A stretch of 64,000 nucleotides of DNA from contig NW_024468919.1 of NCBI RefSeq assembly GCF_011745365.1, positions 434,001 through 498,000 of the forward strand, in the 5' to 3' direction. The DNA is from Cryphonectria parasitica EP155. Taxonomy: Eukaryota > Ascomycota > Sordariomycetes > Diaporthales > Cryphonectriaceae. The notes under the pieces are model-generated. The model saw only the letters and a program-made list of their open reading frames with translations, did no database searches and was not told where the DNA came from. Shown here in pieces: positions 11,425 through 23,322 of this stretch (position 1 is its first letter; every line of letters begins with the position of its first letter). Made by a program: the position numbers and the translations under genes.

Positions 11425-12953
11425 TCACAACTTGCCAGCGTGCTTTTGCATATTCAGCTCAACACACCCATGCGCCCAGTCGCTCAAAATCAGCGGCCTG
11501 TCCATCTCCAGCAGAAGAATCATGACACCCTCGTCATTTAGCTTTGCAGGACGAGTCGTGTCCCGCTCCTGCTCCGACAATAGGTCCCTCTCAGCAGGGC
11601 CATGCGTGCTCATACAATTCATGACCCCCGCGGCGAACGGCCTGAACTGGTTGGTGGCGCCATTCAGCGGGTGGCGCGGGTCCTGCAGCGAGATGATGGG
11701 CGCGTAGAACTCCTGCATCGTGTTTCGGTGGAAGTAGGGCACCCACAGGGTATCCTGGGCGACAGACCAGCGTGGCGGCACAACGGCAAAGTCGACTACG
11801 GCGGTCGAGGGCTCGGCGCCGTGGTTCCGCGCTGTCAGGACTGTGTACAGGCTGGGGTCGTGTTCATCGAAACGGACGTTGCCCAGGGCGCAGAAGCGGC
11901 CGAGGTCGTACTTATAAGGGTAGCAGGTGCCGTGCCAGCCTGCGACGTCGAACGGGGTGTGGTTCTGGGTGCAGTACCAGGGCTTGCCGACGAGCCGGGA
12001 CACGATGGTCCATTCTTCTTCCTTCTTCTGCTTCTCCTGGCTGAGGAAGTTCTCCTTGTCGTCGACATAGGCTACAGGGACTTGAAAATCGCGAATATTG
12101 GCCAGGCCGGTGGAGCCAACAACACCCAGGTCAGGGAGGCGGAAATGGCCCTGGGACAGCTCACAAATATAACCCCGGCATGGGCTCTGGTTGGGGAGGG
12201 TGACACGGTACCGAACACCACGAGGGATCACTGCCATCTCGCTCTGCCTGACGAGGAGTCTCCCGAGCTCTGTCTGGATATCCAGCGCTCCCGACTGCGG
12301 GATGACGAGCATCTCGCCATCCAGAGAAGAGAAGACCTGCCTCTCGGGCATGTCCTGGGTCACGCTGAATACCCACATGGCTAGCCCTTCCTTCTTCTGG
12401 GGCTCGCCGCTCCTCCCGAGCAACTGCTGTCCGCTGACCCAGTCCGCGCTGCTGGGAGTGGGCATGAAGTCCCAGTGGTATGAGTTGGGCGTCACATGGT
12501 TGAGGTTTGTGGGGGAGGCAGGCCCGTATCCGGCTGTCAGCTCAAGAGGGCTGAAGTCGCTGTGTTCCAAGGAAGAGCAAGCTCGGTAGAGCCAAGTCTG
12601 GTAGCTATGGTCTCGCGGCGCCACAAAGGAGCTCCCGCTGATGCGCTCCGTCCGCAGGCCCAGCGGTGGCTTCTGCGGGCTGTTGTTGACTGGTGGAATT
12701 GCACCCTGAACGGCTTCCGATCTGGTCACAGTGCACTGTCAGCTTGGTTTTAAAATACTGGTGGCGTGTCACAGAGACGATGATCGCTATCAGAGCGTCC
12801 CAATACTGATTGCCGCCAGATACACCAGATATTCCACCACTTTTCAAGTATGAGATGTACGCGCGTGAGGAAGAAGCCTTACTGCAGGTAATTGCCTAGT
12901 CCCTCGAGATAATCGTACGGGTCATGCACGGCAAAGGCTGTCACCGGCGCCAT
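11425..12953 (-). CDS. hmgA: Homogentisate 1,2-dioxygenase
   Basis: This iron enzyme opens the ring of homogentisate to maleylacetoacetate in phenylalanine/tyrosine breakdown; its loss causes pyomelanin accumulation. Exons on the minus strand are 12953-12883 and 12721-11425, split by a 161-nt intron; the product is 455 aa. The first exon supplies the family N-terminus (MAPVTAFAVHDPYDYLEGLG), and the splice restores the reading into SEAVQGAIPPVNNSPQKPP. The iron-ligand region is present: PYFHRN...EF gives His355 and Glu361, and STHGP gives His397. Length and motifs fit an intact enzyme. The usual fungal partners, fumarylacetoacetase and maleylacetoacetate isomerase, are not next to it in this window. 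It is divergent from the gene at 13435 across a 481-bp shared upstream region. Confidence 0.95.
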
Positions 12954-13434
12954 GGTATCTTTTAGTCCTCTGAGAGTCGTCGTTAGATCGTGTACACAAG
13001 TTGTACAGGGGCCCACCGGATTGATGATCGTACAACCTGCGCTGACGGTTTGAGATGTTGAAAGGGCTGGAAAACAATCAAGACATGTTCACAGTCCTGT
13101 CTATCATCTCCAATTTGAGAATGAGGAGACGACGTGCGGTGCTCATGGGGCATTTCCCTTCTGGGCCTTACCCCGCGAACCACCACACCACTTCCTGAGC
13201 TGCAACTCTGACCATTCTCCCGTGTTTCCTTCTGCGAATTTGTTGTAGCCGAGGCTCCGTACACGCAACACTCGTACTTTTTATTCACAATTCAAGTCCC
13301 CCCAAAAAGGAGAGAAATGTAGAAAGAGACAAAACCAAATTGCCTTCTCAAGTCCATAACAAGAGGTATTGGAATACTGTTCGATGCTCATTCCCCCCCC
13401 CCCCCCCTCCGGCAGTCTTTCAGTCCCATTCACC
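12954..13434. promoter_or_regulatory. Shared upstream region of hmgA and the divergent gene
   Basis: This 481-bp stretch separates two start codons that point away from each other, so it probably holds both promoters. It contains a C15 run at 13393-13407, just 27 nt before the ATG at 13435. I see no TATA box that I would call with confidence. Confidence 0.4.
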
Positions 13435-14260
13435 ATGGCAGTTCCGGAATACAAACTCGGCACGCTTACCCAGATCATATACTTGAGCATCTCGACAGAG
13501 CACCAGATCAGCGATGTCAAGACCCCGGCTGGCCGCCAGTGGTCAAGAGCACTGGACCTGGTGCAAAGCTGCGAAGGGCTTGACAAATTGTATTGGGGCC
13601 GGCGGTATGAAGAGCCCGAAAAGTTGCAACTCCATATAGGTGAGTATTCATCGAGCTCAGTGTCCATGTAGGTCTTTCTTGTCGTGTAGGGGCGCGTCGG
13701 TACCAACAATCTAATCACATGAAACCTTGGGTGCCACAGTCTGGAGGAATTATCAGCATAGCGACGCATTTATGGAAATCCACTTTAACACTTTCCGCTC
13801 ACTTGTCAAGGACATGGGCGTCGACATTGATGACGAAAACAACGGCATCCAGGCCCGCCACGTCACGTTACAGCACCAAGCCTTGGATGATCCTTTCGGC
13901 CCTTCCTTGCTGGGCCACCCCATCGGAACAGCAATCTATAAAGGCACCGACGCGTCCTGGCACGAGGGGGCCTGGCCGCTGTGGACACACGTGGTGAGAA
14001 CCGTCGACGGCTGCCGTGGCATCGCGGGAGGCAGCGTGCGAGAGCCTGTGGAAGGGGTCAAGGGTAGCTATGTGGTCTATGTCGCGTGGGAGACGGTCAA
14101 GTATCACGATGACTACCACCACTCTGAACATTTTCGAAGGCACCAGGTGATCCTGGGGATTGGCCATCAGGGCTGGACCGAGTATGGGCACGTCGTGTTT
14201 GCGGAGATACGGAACGGCAATGGAAAGAAAATTGGAAATGGAAATGCCAATCGACTGTGA
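13435..14260 (+). CDS. Putative dimeric alpha-beta-barrel protein
   Basis: Two exons, 13435-13639 and 13740-14260, are joined through a 100-nt intron (GTGAGT...CACAG); the split codon restores V in LHIVWRNYQHSDAF. The product is 241 aa without a signal peptide. The sequence begins MAVPEYKLGTLTQIIYL and contains two similarly built halves, each with an aromatic or His-rich block (HSDAFMEIHFNTF; YHHSEHFRRHQVIL). That recalls ABM/stress-responsive dimeric alpha-beta-barrel proteins of fungi. This assignment rests on general resemblance, not on a diagnostic motif. The tail is low-complexity (Gly/Asn/Lys). It shares its upstream region with hmgA, which hints at but does not prove a link with aromatic metabolism. 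Confidence 0.65.
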
Positions 14261-15141
14261 AGGAAGAAAGGAGGAAAGGCTTCCCCGCTCGCCTCCGTAC
14301 GCGAGCTGGGCCTGAGGAAAGGACGAGTGTGGTGGCTGGCCGCGTGTGCCTTCTTCAGGCTGAGTTGACTGTCAATGCTAATCCTGGCTTGTGCAATGAT
14401 TCTCTTCTTTTTTTGAAGCCGGTCGTTCTTCCCATGTTAACTCTGAAATCTGTCTACTTCTCTCAAATTTCGTTGGCCTCATACTCCTCTTTCACACCTA
14501 TTAAAAAGCATCGGACGGGTTTCTCAATCTCTCTCGTTGTCTCCTCGAGTATCGTGGCTCCATGAAAGAGAGGGACCCTTCCTATTGTTTTGCAACCGGT
14601 AATATATAGGTAGCCCACATAAGTAGGTACGGGAAATGCCAGATTTGAAGTAATCACATTCTAGAGCTTGTGGGTTGTTGCTGCTGTGGTATTATTATGT
14701 GCCATCGTTCGCTGTTGCTGTGCAGGACTCTCCTAGTACCACCATATTAGTCGGGTGCACGACGCCTCTCTCAGTTCAAGCACTGCAAAGACTTCACAGT
14801 CAAGAAGAGAGTGAGCCCTAATTACATTGTAAGCTGATCTATGTAGCCATTTTTTATATCATTATTTACGTAAATGTTCTTTTTTCCCTTTTCTTCCAGG
14901 CAAGGAGAGAGAGAGGGGGAGAGGGAGAGCACTGCTGTGATGAAGGATGACATCGTCCGCTCAACATAGCTTATGCAGGTCCCCTAGCAGGTGCTGGCTC
15001 CATGGAAATATCGGCCGTCAACCGCAAGCTACATCCCATTCCCCTAGATTTGTAATAACACGATGCGCTTCGTACGTCCACGCTTGAGTTCATTGAGTCC
15101 AGTATGCATGCATATACTTATATGCTTATATGTATATATAC

Positions 15142-15193
<52 letters not shown>

Positions 15194-18100
15194 CCTCCAA
15201 TCCCTTCAGGCCATGACCAAGCGAAATTACGGAATTGGATCCCACCCCCACTGACATCCGCCGCAGCATGCAGTCTGCATGCACAGCGCTTCGACTGAGC
15301 AGATTGTATGTCTTAAGATGGGGTCCTGTCATACGGTGACCGTACTGGTCGATCCCCTGCACCAGAGAGAAAAAGAAAGAAAGAAAAACCAAGTGGCCTG
15401 TAGGAATCTGTGTTGAGGTCTACATTGGGGGCGTCGAGGATTTGAGTTGCGGGTTCCTCGGCAGCTGAGCCGGGTCAGGGCTGCCAGGACAGGCCGGCCA
15501 CCTACCATGACACGGTCTTGAAGGCGAGGAATGATTCGTTTTGCCCCCTCCGTGATTCAATGCTTTCTTTGAGAGATAAAAGTGCAGAACTTGGGTTGCC
15601 TCACTTGATGATGATCATGAGGCAGACACAACGAAAGATTTGGGTGTGTAAAATGTCCACAGCAACGTAGATCAACCATCATCCCCCCCCCCCCCTTCCC
15701 GTTTCAACAACCCACCCATATGCATCCACTTCCGGTGGTGCTGTGCGTGTAGCGTCCAATGTACCCCTCCATTCCAACCTCACCCAAAAGGAGGGGTGAT
15801 AAGATAAGACCTGGTGATGGATCGCCAAATCCGCATGACCAAGGACAAAATGCTGTCGCAAAAGTGTGTGTGGATGGCGCCTCATACTAGGAAGAAGGAG
15901 TTACAATACAAGAGATTGGAAGGAGGAGAAGAAGAAGAAGGGTAAAAAGAACAGGTATCCAGGGTCCATCCCAGCGAGACCAAGATGGTGTCGCCATGTG
16001 ACTGTCGACGGTGGATTGGCCCACCATCAGGGGCGTTCAAGTGACTGATGCAGCGTGCGCCTGTCTCGGATCGGTGGCATCACGAGAGAGCGTCTGTGGT
16101 TGCAATGAGATCAGATAGACGGGGGTCGCAGACGCGTAGAGGGAGGACAGAGAGATAAGGGGGGAGAAATGAATCACCTGTAGCCTCTTTGCTCGTCCCA
16201 AGCTACAAAGGTACAATGACCAGCCGCAAGGTACAGTTACCAGATGGACAGGAGTGGCTTAGTAGTGCCCGCCCGCCCCTCCTCTTCCCCCCTGCCGGCT
16301 CCGAGTCTTCCCCTTCCAGAGAGAGAGGAACAGACACACACCGGTAGAGAGGGTAGAGAGCATGACCGGACCTTGGGCGGCTAGTTGGATAGTAATGGAC
16401 CAAGCCAGGAAAGAAACGAACAAGTGTGGGAGAGAAAGCAGGTCATGTGGCTACCAGGATGATCGCGATGAAGAGGGTGTGGCGACATGTCCTCACAACT
16501 GCCCCATTAGCGCTCTTTGCGACGCCATTGGGTGTAATTGTACTGTAACCCTCCCGGGCCCCCACCCTCTACCACGCCAGTGTGCTATTTACACCCGGGG
16601 GATTTCGACCAGAGAGAAGTCGTGGATCGGGAGATGGTATGTTGCTCTGGAGCAGCCAAGAAGCAAAGGAGACAAGGAAAAGGAAAAACTCACACGCTGC
16701 ATACGCGTTATGCAGTGTAATGATGTGAGACAGCCGTTGCCCGGAAATAGTTACGACTGAGCCAGCTGCCAATTGAGCCCCGTCCTCCTGATGCGACCAA
16801 CCCACCCCCCCAAATCGCTTGACTGCACCAGTGCCAGATGTTTTGATCTACGGTAGAACAAAAGAGGCGTGGGATTGGGTGGAGAGAAAACCATTGTAAC
16901 TCTGCCATATAGCTGGACATGATCAAATACCGTACTACTCATGTTCTAGGCAGAAGACAAATGACGCGGCCGGTTTTAGATAGGTAAGGCTCCCAACTCC
17001 CAAGCCCCAGCAGCGCGCAGGACTAAGTGTGGCGTAATTTGATGCATCGATCCCGGAGAATCATCCAACAAGGCGGGGGGACATGGTCACAATAGATGAG
17101 TGAATGATTGAGCGAGTGGGTGGGTTCTACTACACTGCTATGCGATGATTCATGATGATGAGCACCATGATGATGACGATGGGGTGATCAATTGACTCAA
17201 CGTGCTCATTATTCGTCGACTTCTCTTTCTCTGCCTGTCTAGGCATCAAATAAGCATTTTACTGTACTGGCAATTGGTGCCTGGGTGGGAGAGAAGACGT
17301 GGCCCTGGTTGCCACCAAGACGAATTCCGGGGAACAATTGGTGAGCAGCACGAGAGGGCTCAATTCCGCCGACGTGCTGACTAGAGACTTAAAAAGAGAG
17401 TTGAGCCGACGGCGTTTTAAATGGCTGGGTGCATAAAGCCGGCGAGGAGTTAGCCGGCGATAAACATTCACTTGGGGGGTACGTATCACCAATTGGATCA
17501 TGAGAAGAATAGCCCCGGGCCATGACATAGACAATGACTTGGCGGCGATAATGTGGAACGTGGGACGTGGCCGCGCAATATGAGCAGACGACGGCATGGC
17601 AGTGCTGCCATTGCCGTCTAAAACACAGGGGGTGGACAGAAACGGGAGAAGCTTAAAAAAAAAAGAAAAGAAGAAAAAAAGAACAGTATGACGAGAAGGA
17701 GAGAGGGGGCGAGAAAAGGAGAATGATGGAAGAGGATGGAAAGCAGAGAAACCCCCAACAACCGTGGTTTCGATAGATTCTGGATTTGTGATCCAGTGTG
17801 TGATACGTTTACCCTCCTCCCCCGTATTGGACCGCCTAACTGTTCGACCTGGAAATCCATGCCAAAGTACCCAAGTACCTCCATGGTTTCTAAAATGCCT
17901 AGCGGTACTTCTACAGGACTTTTTGGTCGGGTAGGTGCATGGATCGCTACTTGTGGTAGGCAAAGGCGCTGTTGCTGCTCTAAACTGTCAGGCACCAATT
18001 CAGCACTTTTGGGACCCTCACCACCTCCCGCCCCCTGTCGTTGTCCGTCCTAAGCAGAGCCAACAGAGCCTAGAAGCCCTAAAAGACAACCGACCAGTCC

Positions 18101-21100
18101 TAGGTCTGAATTCTTGATAACCGCTGGCCAGGGGGGTTTCTTGTCCAGTTTTCTGTTGTGTTTCGTTCTCGTCAATCAACTCTCTTCCCTCGCCTACTGC
18201 CCACCCAACAGCACAGAAATAATCTGGGGCCTCGGAAATTCCGTCATCTTCTATGTACTCTTGCGATGACTCACATCGTTTTTCATATGCAAGCGCCTCA
18301 AGCTCAAGCCCTTCTTGAAACATGCCAATTGACCATGTCAGCACTACAGATATGATTGGTCAATTCGCCGAGAAACAGGAAAAAGACTGGGCTTTCTTGT
18401 TGTCCGACTTGGCACCAAAGATTCTCCGCCCCATCTGTTCAGGCTCCAGCGCAGTCATTGATTCACCAGGGCGTGCGCATTGTGGTTGATCCAGCCGGGG
18501 GTGATCCCTCTTCTTTCCCCTCCCAGAAACAAGTCAATTGGATGAACGCCATGCATGCTCCGTACCAGCACACACACATATGCCGTGTCCAAGGCTGGGA
18601 TGTTACATACAATGCGCAATAACACCCGAAGACAAGTAAAAGACGGAGGAAAAACAGAGTCAAGAATAAGAAGCCCAACAGGCATGACGGACGACTAGCA
18701 TGGTCTGCCTAGAAGCAGGCCAGGCCAGCCGATCCCAGCCCAACGATTCAGCTCAATGTACCTATAGTATGACGCTCTCCAGCGCTGGCCAACAAGATTC
18801 ATTCATGCATTATGCATTCGAGGCTCGTTACCAATCCTGCTACGCCAACAACATGCGACATCGTCCAGTCAGCCCTCCTTGAAGCCTGTTGTTGACGGGT
18901 TGCCCAATTGAATTGGTTCACGTGTGTGTTGGTTATGCACCGTCTGGGGGTGTGTTGGCTAACATGCCGTGCCGTGCCGTGTTGAAAGATCTCTAGCATC
19001 AAGACAGACAGGTCATTATCTCTACGTCTGCACATGAACGTTGCTGTGCATGTTACGAAACAAAGAAGAAGTAGAAGACAGGAAACCGAGCTGATAAATG
19101 GATCAACAATAGGACACATCCGAAAGAGAAAAGGCACCCGTCTGGACTCTCTTCCCCCCACTCTCTCTTGGCTGTGCGGGTGCGACTGTATGAGTAGCCT
19201 GTCCCAGCCGCCTAAGTCTGGGAGTCTCACTGTCGGCGATCCTGATCCCGTTATCTGCTGCAAGACCTCCCCCACTACCAATCGTGTACAGTATGTACCT
19301 CAATTCACGTGGCAGTTAGTATTCGATATTACTATCTATCTTCGTGTCGACGCTCAGCGGTGGAGGATGACCTGGTGTCTCAGTTCGCCAACCTCTTTTA
19401 CTTCTCCTCACACCTCATTACGAGTGGGATCGGCATCAGGTGCCGTGTTCATTCCACATGAGATCTCGCTTTCCTCCCTCCCTTTTTTCTCTTCCCACAT
19501 ACCTTTATCCGCGTCAACCTGAAAATTGAAGATTCAGGTCAGCAGGTCTCCTTTCTTGCGCAAGAAGTCATCACGTCTTGTACTCGTAAGTGAGGGTCTA
19601 ATCTTCGCAGCCACCAATTCTCAACTGGTCAATTGCCGTATTTGCCTGCTCAATTCGTTCCAATTCAACGTGTCCATGTGTAGAGTGCTGCTACATGAGG
19701 CGAGGAAGAAGCCCATTGTCGGGCTCTTGCTGGTGTCAGGTCTCCACTGCTGTGCCCACTGCGCCCGGCCCGCGAGGTCACATTGTGCCGACTGTAGAGG
19801 CCTGCTCAACCCGCCCACTCAGCATGAAGAAGAACAACAAGAAGAAGAAGAAGAAGCAAAGATGGGAACATGTGCGAGTGATCCGAAAGCCTTGAACGCC
19901 TCTCAGTGGAGTCCTGGCACACTCACACACATACAGTACTAATACACGACTGGGGGCCCGGTTAGACAAGGCAGAAACGGGACCCGCCAGCCATGTGTGC
20001 CCTGCATTGCAGGGCAGGTACCGGGAGTACAAATCCAGTCAGAAGAAGAAGAAGCAAAAGAAAGTCCTATCGCGATCTTGGTACAGTTTCACGCCAAATG
20101 TGCCTTTGTTATTCGGTACATACCCCGCCCCGGCCCCACGTCGTCCTTCACAGCCTTGTGATTGGAAAAGCATGGTCAGGGAAAACCAAGTAAGTAGGCA
20201 ACTCTCCTCATACTTGTTCTTCCCACCCCAGCTCTTGGGCAGGAGAAACCAAACCCACGGCACCGTCCTCGTGAACAATGATGTGCGCGCACACACATTC
20301 GGTGGTTTGTTGCTACCGCCCAAAGATTTGTTTCAAAGAAAAGGTAGTCAGTTTCTGGTGTGTTTTCGATGGGGTGTGCTCTATGGGCAAGCGAAGGTTG
20401 ACCTCGTCAGGTGCTTGCGTGCGCGTGTGTATCTCTCTACCTATGCTGGGAACAGGCTACAGGGGGGCGTATGGGGTGTTGTGTCCTAGTAGGACCAAGA
20501 GTCAATGTGAAAAGGGTGGAAAATGACACATCCATCCACCCTAGGGCGGGCCCAGGTACAGCCCAAGTACCGATGGGGCCAACTTGGGCAAAGAACAAAG
20601 GGTCGGGCAGGGGTGGCGCTGACGTGGGGTGGGACTAACAAAGCCAAGTGTGACTCTTGCGCACCCCCTACAAGACGGGGAAAGAGACGTCGTCTCTTGA
20701 CTAAAGAGTAGGAGTCACTCGGTGTTTGGGACTATGGACGGAGCCTTGTATACTGCGGGCATGTGCCAAGTGGCATGTACCTGTACACTATTGACCAAGA
20801 GCCCACGCTAGGCCGACCGAGCGAGAAGCATAGCATCTTGTTGGATTTTAGAGTGTGAGAACCAGTGTGTTGTGTGTGTGTGAGTGTGTGTGAGGGAGCG
20901 AGAAAAGAGAGAGAAAGCAGGAAGGAAACCTGGGGAGCATGTGTTAATCCGACTGGCCTCGCTGTCCAACCTGTTTGTACTCTTTCCAATAGTCATACTG
21001 CTGTTCCTTGTCACCGTCCTGTTCCTGTCTCGTCTCGTCTACTTCTTGTTTCTCTCTCCTTCTCTCTTGTTCCCTTTTCTTTTCCTTTTAATTGATCTCT

Positions 21101-21918
21101 AATTCTCCCAACCACGCCGTTCAATGAATCCAATCGCATGAACACCCTCTGTCTCTCTGTTCTGCCTATCCTCCAAGTCCACCCAGCTGACCAATTCTAG
21201 TCATCTTTTTGCCATCTTTTTTCTCTTTTTCTTCCCATCATTTACTGGGGCCTCTTCCGGCCCTCCGGTATTCCGCCACGTTCGCTACGCCCAACTACTA
21301 CTTAATCTTGTCTTCCCCCCCATTTCAGCCTCTTGCACCATACGGTTCCTGATCCTTACACCCCCCCTGTCCTGTCAACCAACCATCCAATCTCGACTCA
21401 TCCGCCCGTGGTCAGGCGGCTGTGTCTGAAGATATAACTTAAGCCCATTGTCCCAAGTTCCGTCTAGATAGAACAATTCTCGTCCCCAATTGTTCTCTTG
21501 GCCATTCCATCCGCTATCGACCGTATCTTGTCCGTTCACAGGTTAGCCGGTGCCAAGAAGAGACAATACAAACAACCTTCTTACCACTCTACTACACACC
21601 AGCGCCACCCTGTCTAAGTCGGGGATCCACTCAAGAACGACCTGCGAACAAAGCCTCAATTGGCGATTTATCGTCAGGCTCAGTCACCTCTGCGACTCCT
21701 TTGTCTGGGTCGAAACCCCCCAGTATTTCCTTTCGAGTGCCGAGGTGCCCATTCTCAATTGCAAATTGGCTGTGCATCTATTCACCTCGTAGCCCAACAA
21801 GAACAACAACGACAGTCCAGCACCTGTTGCGAGTATCTTCGCAACCCAAATCATTTATAATCAGCTGAATTGCCACCATCACCACGGCGTCAGAACATTC
21901 GATCCCACCAACGCAAAC
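14261..21918. other. 7.7-kb gene-poor region upstream of the SWIRM gene
   Basis: No frame here shows convincing coding character. It holds a TA microsatellite, a C13 run at 15683-15695, several purine or pyrimidine tracts, and twelve copies of CAATTG between 16770 and 21761. The last kilobase is pyrimidine-rich and is probably leader of the gene at 21919. I regard most of the region as an extended promoter and 5' leader, possibly with non-coding transcripts that sequence alone cannot show. Confidence 0.5.
15147..15189. repeat. (TA)n microsatellite
   Basis: This is an almost pure TA dinucleotide run of 43 nt, preceded by imperfect TATGTATA copies from about 15118. It is a likely length-variable marker with no coding role. 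Confidence 0.95.
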
Positions 21919-23322
21919 ATGTTGCACTACACACAACAGACTCTCGGCGAGTCTTCAGTTCATTCTCGGTCTGCTGTCTCATCGTCACCATCAACACAGC
22001 CAGCGGCACAACCCTCCGAGCAGCAACAGCTTCCACCAATTTCCACCGTTGCAACCATCACCAACAACATGGAGCCAAAGAAGATTACATCCATTGGCGA
22101 CCTCTTGATCTCTCCTCCGGAGCAGGCACCTTATGAGAGCTTCTCAGGCATTCCACGGTCACCAAAGACGAACGTGCCACTGGCCAGCGTGGCCGTCGTG
22201 GCGAAGCCGGCCCAGGATACACCACAGCAGCCCTTTTCCCCTCCCATCTCGCCATTGACGAACTTCACCAACCATGTCAACACACCTGCTACTTCTGCTA
22301 CCTCTGTACCTTCTACTGCTGCTGCGCACGATACCAAGGATCCCATCTTGTACCCAGAGGAGCAGCCCACAAGCCCGAGGGTGCCTTTGTTCGAGCGCAG
22401 GCTGAGCCCCGAGGCACAGAATGCCGTCAGCAAGCACATGGCAGCCAGGGAGGTCGCGCCGCTACCTTCTGGAGTTAGACCACCGCATCGACAGGACTAC
22501 GAGCTCTTCCTCTGCTTCCGAGAGACCGTCTACAAGAGCTTCTTTGCCGAGTCGCCAGCTGGCCGGAGGAGATGGCTGAACCGGGAGAAGGCACAGCTGA
22601 TTGAGGATGCAAAGGCCCGCAACAAGGCAAAGAAGATTAAGGCCCAAAAGCAATCAGCGATCCGTCCCAGAATCAAGGCGAAGCCGATGTCTGCGTCATC
22701 ATCATCGTCACCCATGACAACAATCAGCACGTCTCCCATCGCTACCACCAGGGACACCATTGTCGCAAAGACAGCAGGTGTGATGAAGGCAGCACTTGGT
22801 CCCCGTGGGTCGACCAAAGTGACTAAGTCCACCCCATCATCGTCGTCACGTCCTGCCCGCGTCAAACCAGTCAAGGCACCAAAGCGCCTTGCCAGTGCCT
22901 CTCCGCAGCCCGAAAAGAAGAAGATGCAGAAGGAGGACAAGGATTTCGCTTCTCTGCCGGACTACTGCCCTCCTCTGTCTACCTTGACGGCCGACAACGT
23001 CATGAGCACCCCGCCTGCCAGCAATGCCCGCGATTTCGACGACGAGGACAAGGCCCTGCTGCACCTGCTGCACCCCGACGAGCTGCAGGTGGCGTCGAAC
23101 CTGAGGCTGGACGCCGCCACCTACCTCACCAGCAAGCGTCGCATCTTCCTCGAGAAACTGCACTTTTACCACGCCAAGAGGACCTACCGCAAGACCCACG
23201 CCCAGACGGCCTGCCGCATCGACGTGAACAAGGCATCCAAGCTCCACACCGCCTTTGCCAGTGTTGGCTGGCTGGACGACAAGTGGTTTGAGAACCTTCC
23301 CAAGCCCACAGTCTACAACTAA
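21919..23322 (+). CDS. fun19: SWIRM-domain protein, FUN19-like
   Basis: This single-exon gene encodes a 467-aa nuclear protein. The C-terminal part, residues about 383-458, is a SWIRM domain: LHPDELQVASNLRLDAATYL, then KRRIFLEKLHFYHAKR, then CRIDVNKASKLHTAF and VGWLDDKWF. SWIRM domains are helical modules found in chromatin proteins, and the yeast FUN19 type carries the domain at the C-terminus as here. The rest is disordered: Ser/Thr/Pro-rich at the N-terminus, with basic stretches at about 225-310 that could bind nucleic acid or act as a localisation signal. The start is the first ATG; a second in-frame ATG at 22069 (residue 51) is also well placed. It lies behind a very long upstream region, as is common for developmental regulators; that link is inference. 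Confidence 0.85.
   Translation: MLHYTQQTLGESSVHSRSAVSSSPSTQPAAQPSEQQQLPPISTVATITNNMEPKKITSIGDLLISPPEQAPYESFSGIPRSPKTNVPLASVAVVAKPAQDTPQQPFSPPISPLTNFTNHVNTPATSATSVPSTAAAHDTKDPILYPEEQPTSPRVPLFERRLSPEAQNAVSKHMAAREVAPLPSGVRPPHRQDYELFLCFRETVYKSFFAESPAGRRRWLNREKAQLIEDAKARNKAKKIKAQKQSAIRPRIKAKPMSASSSSSPMTTISTSPIATTRDTIVAKTAGVMKAALGPRGSTKVTKSTPSSSSRPARVKPVKAPKRLASASPQPEKKKMQKEDKDFASLPDYCPPLSTLTADNVMSTPPASNARDFDDEDKALLHLLHPDELQVASNLRLDAATYLTSKRRIFLEKLHFYHAKRTYRKTHAQTACRIDVNKASKLHTAFASVGWLDDKWFENLPKPTVYN

Noticed and set aside
11602..12384. 260-codon plus-strand frame antisense to hmgA
   Set aside because: It mirrors a GC-rich conserved gene on the other strand, has no family-like motif and the hmgA reading is unambiguous.
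10468..14260. A tyrosine-degradation gene cluster around hmgA
   Set aside because: No fumarylacetoacetase, maleylacetoacetate isomerase or 4-hydroxyphenylpyruvate dioxygenase sequence is visible nearby.
17259..17963. 234-codon minus-strand frame in the large spacer
   Set aside because: It is rich in Phe/Ser/Pro from pyrimidine tracts and has no domain or plausible structure.
18018..18344. Minus-strand 108-codon frame in the large spacer
   Set aside because: It has somewhat protein-like composition but no ATG start in good context, no splice partner and no motif.
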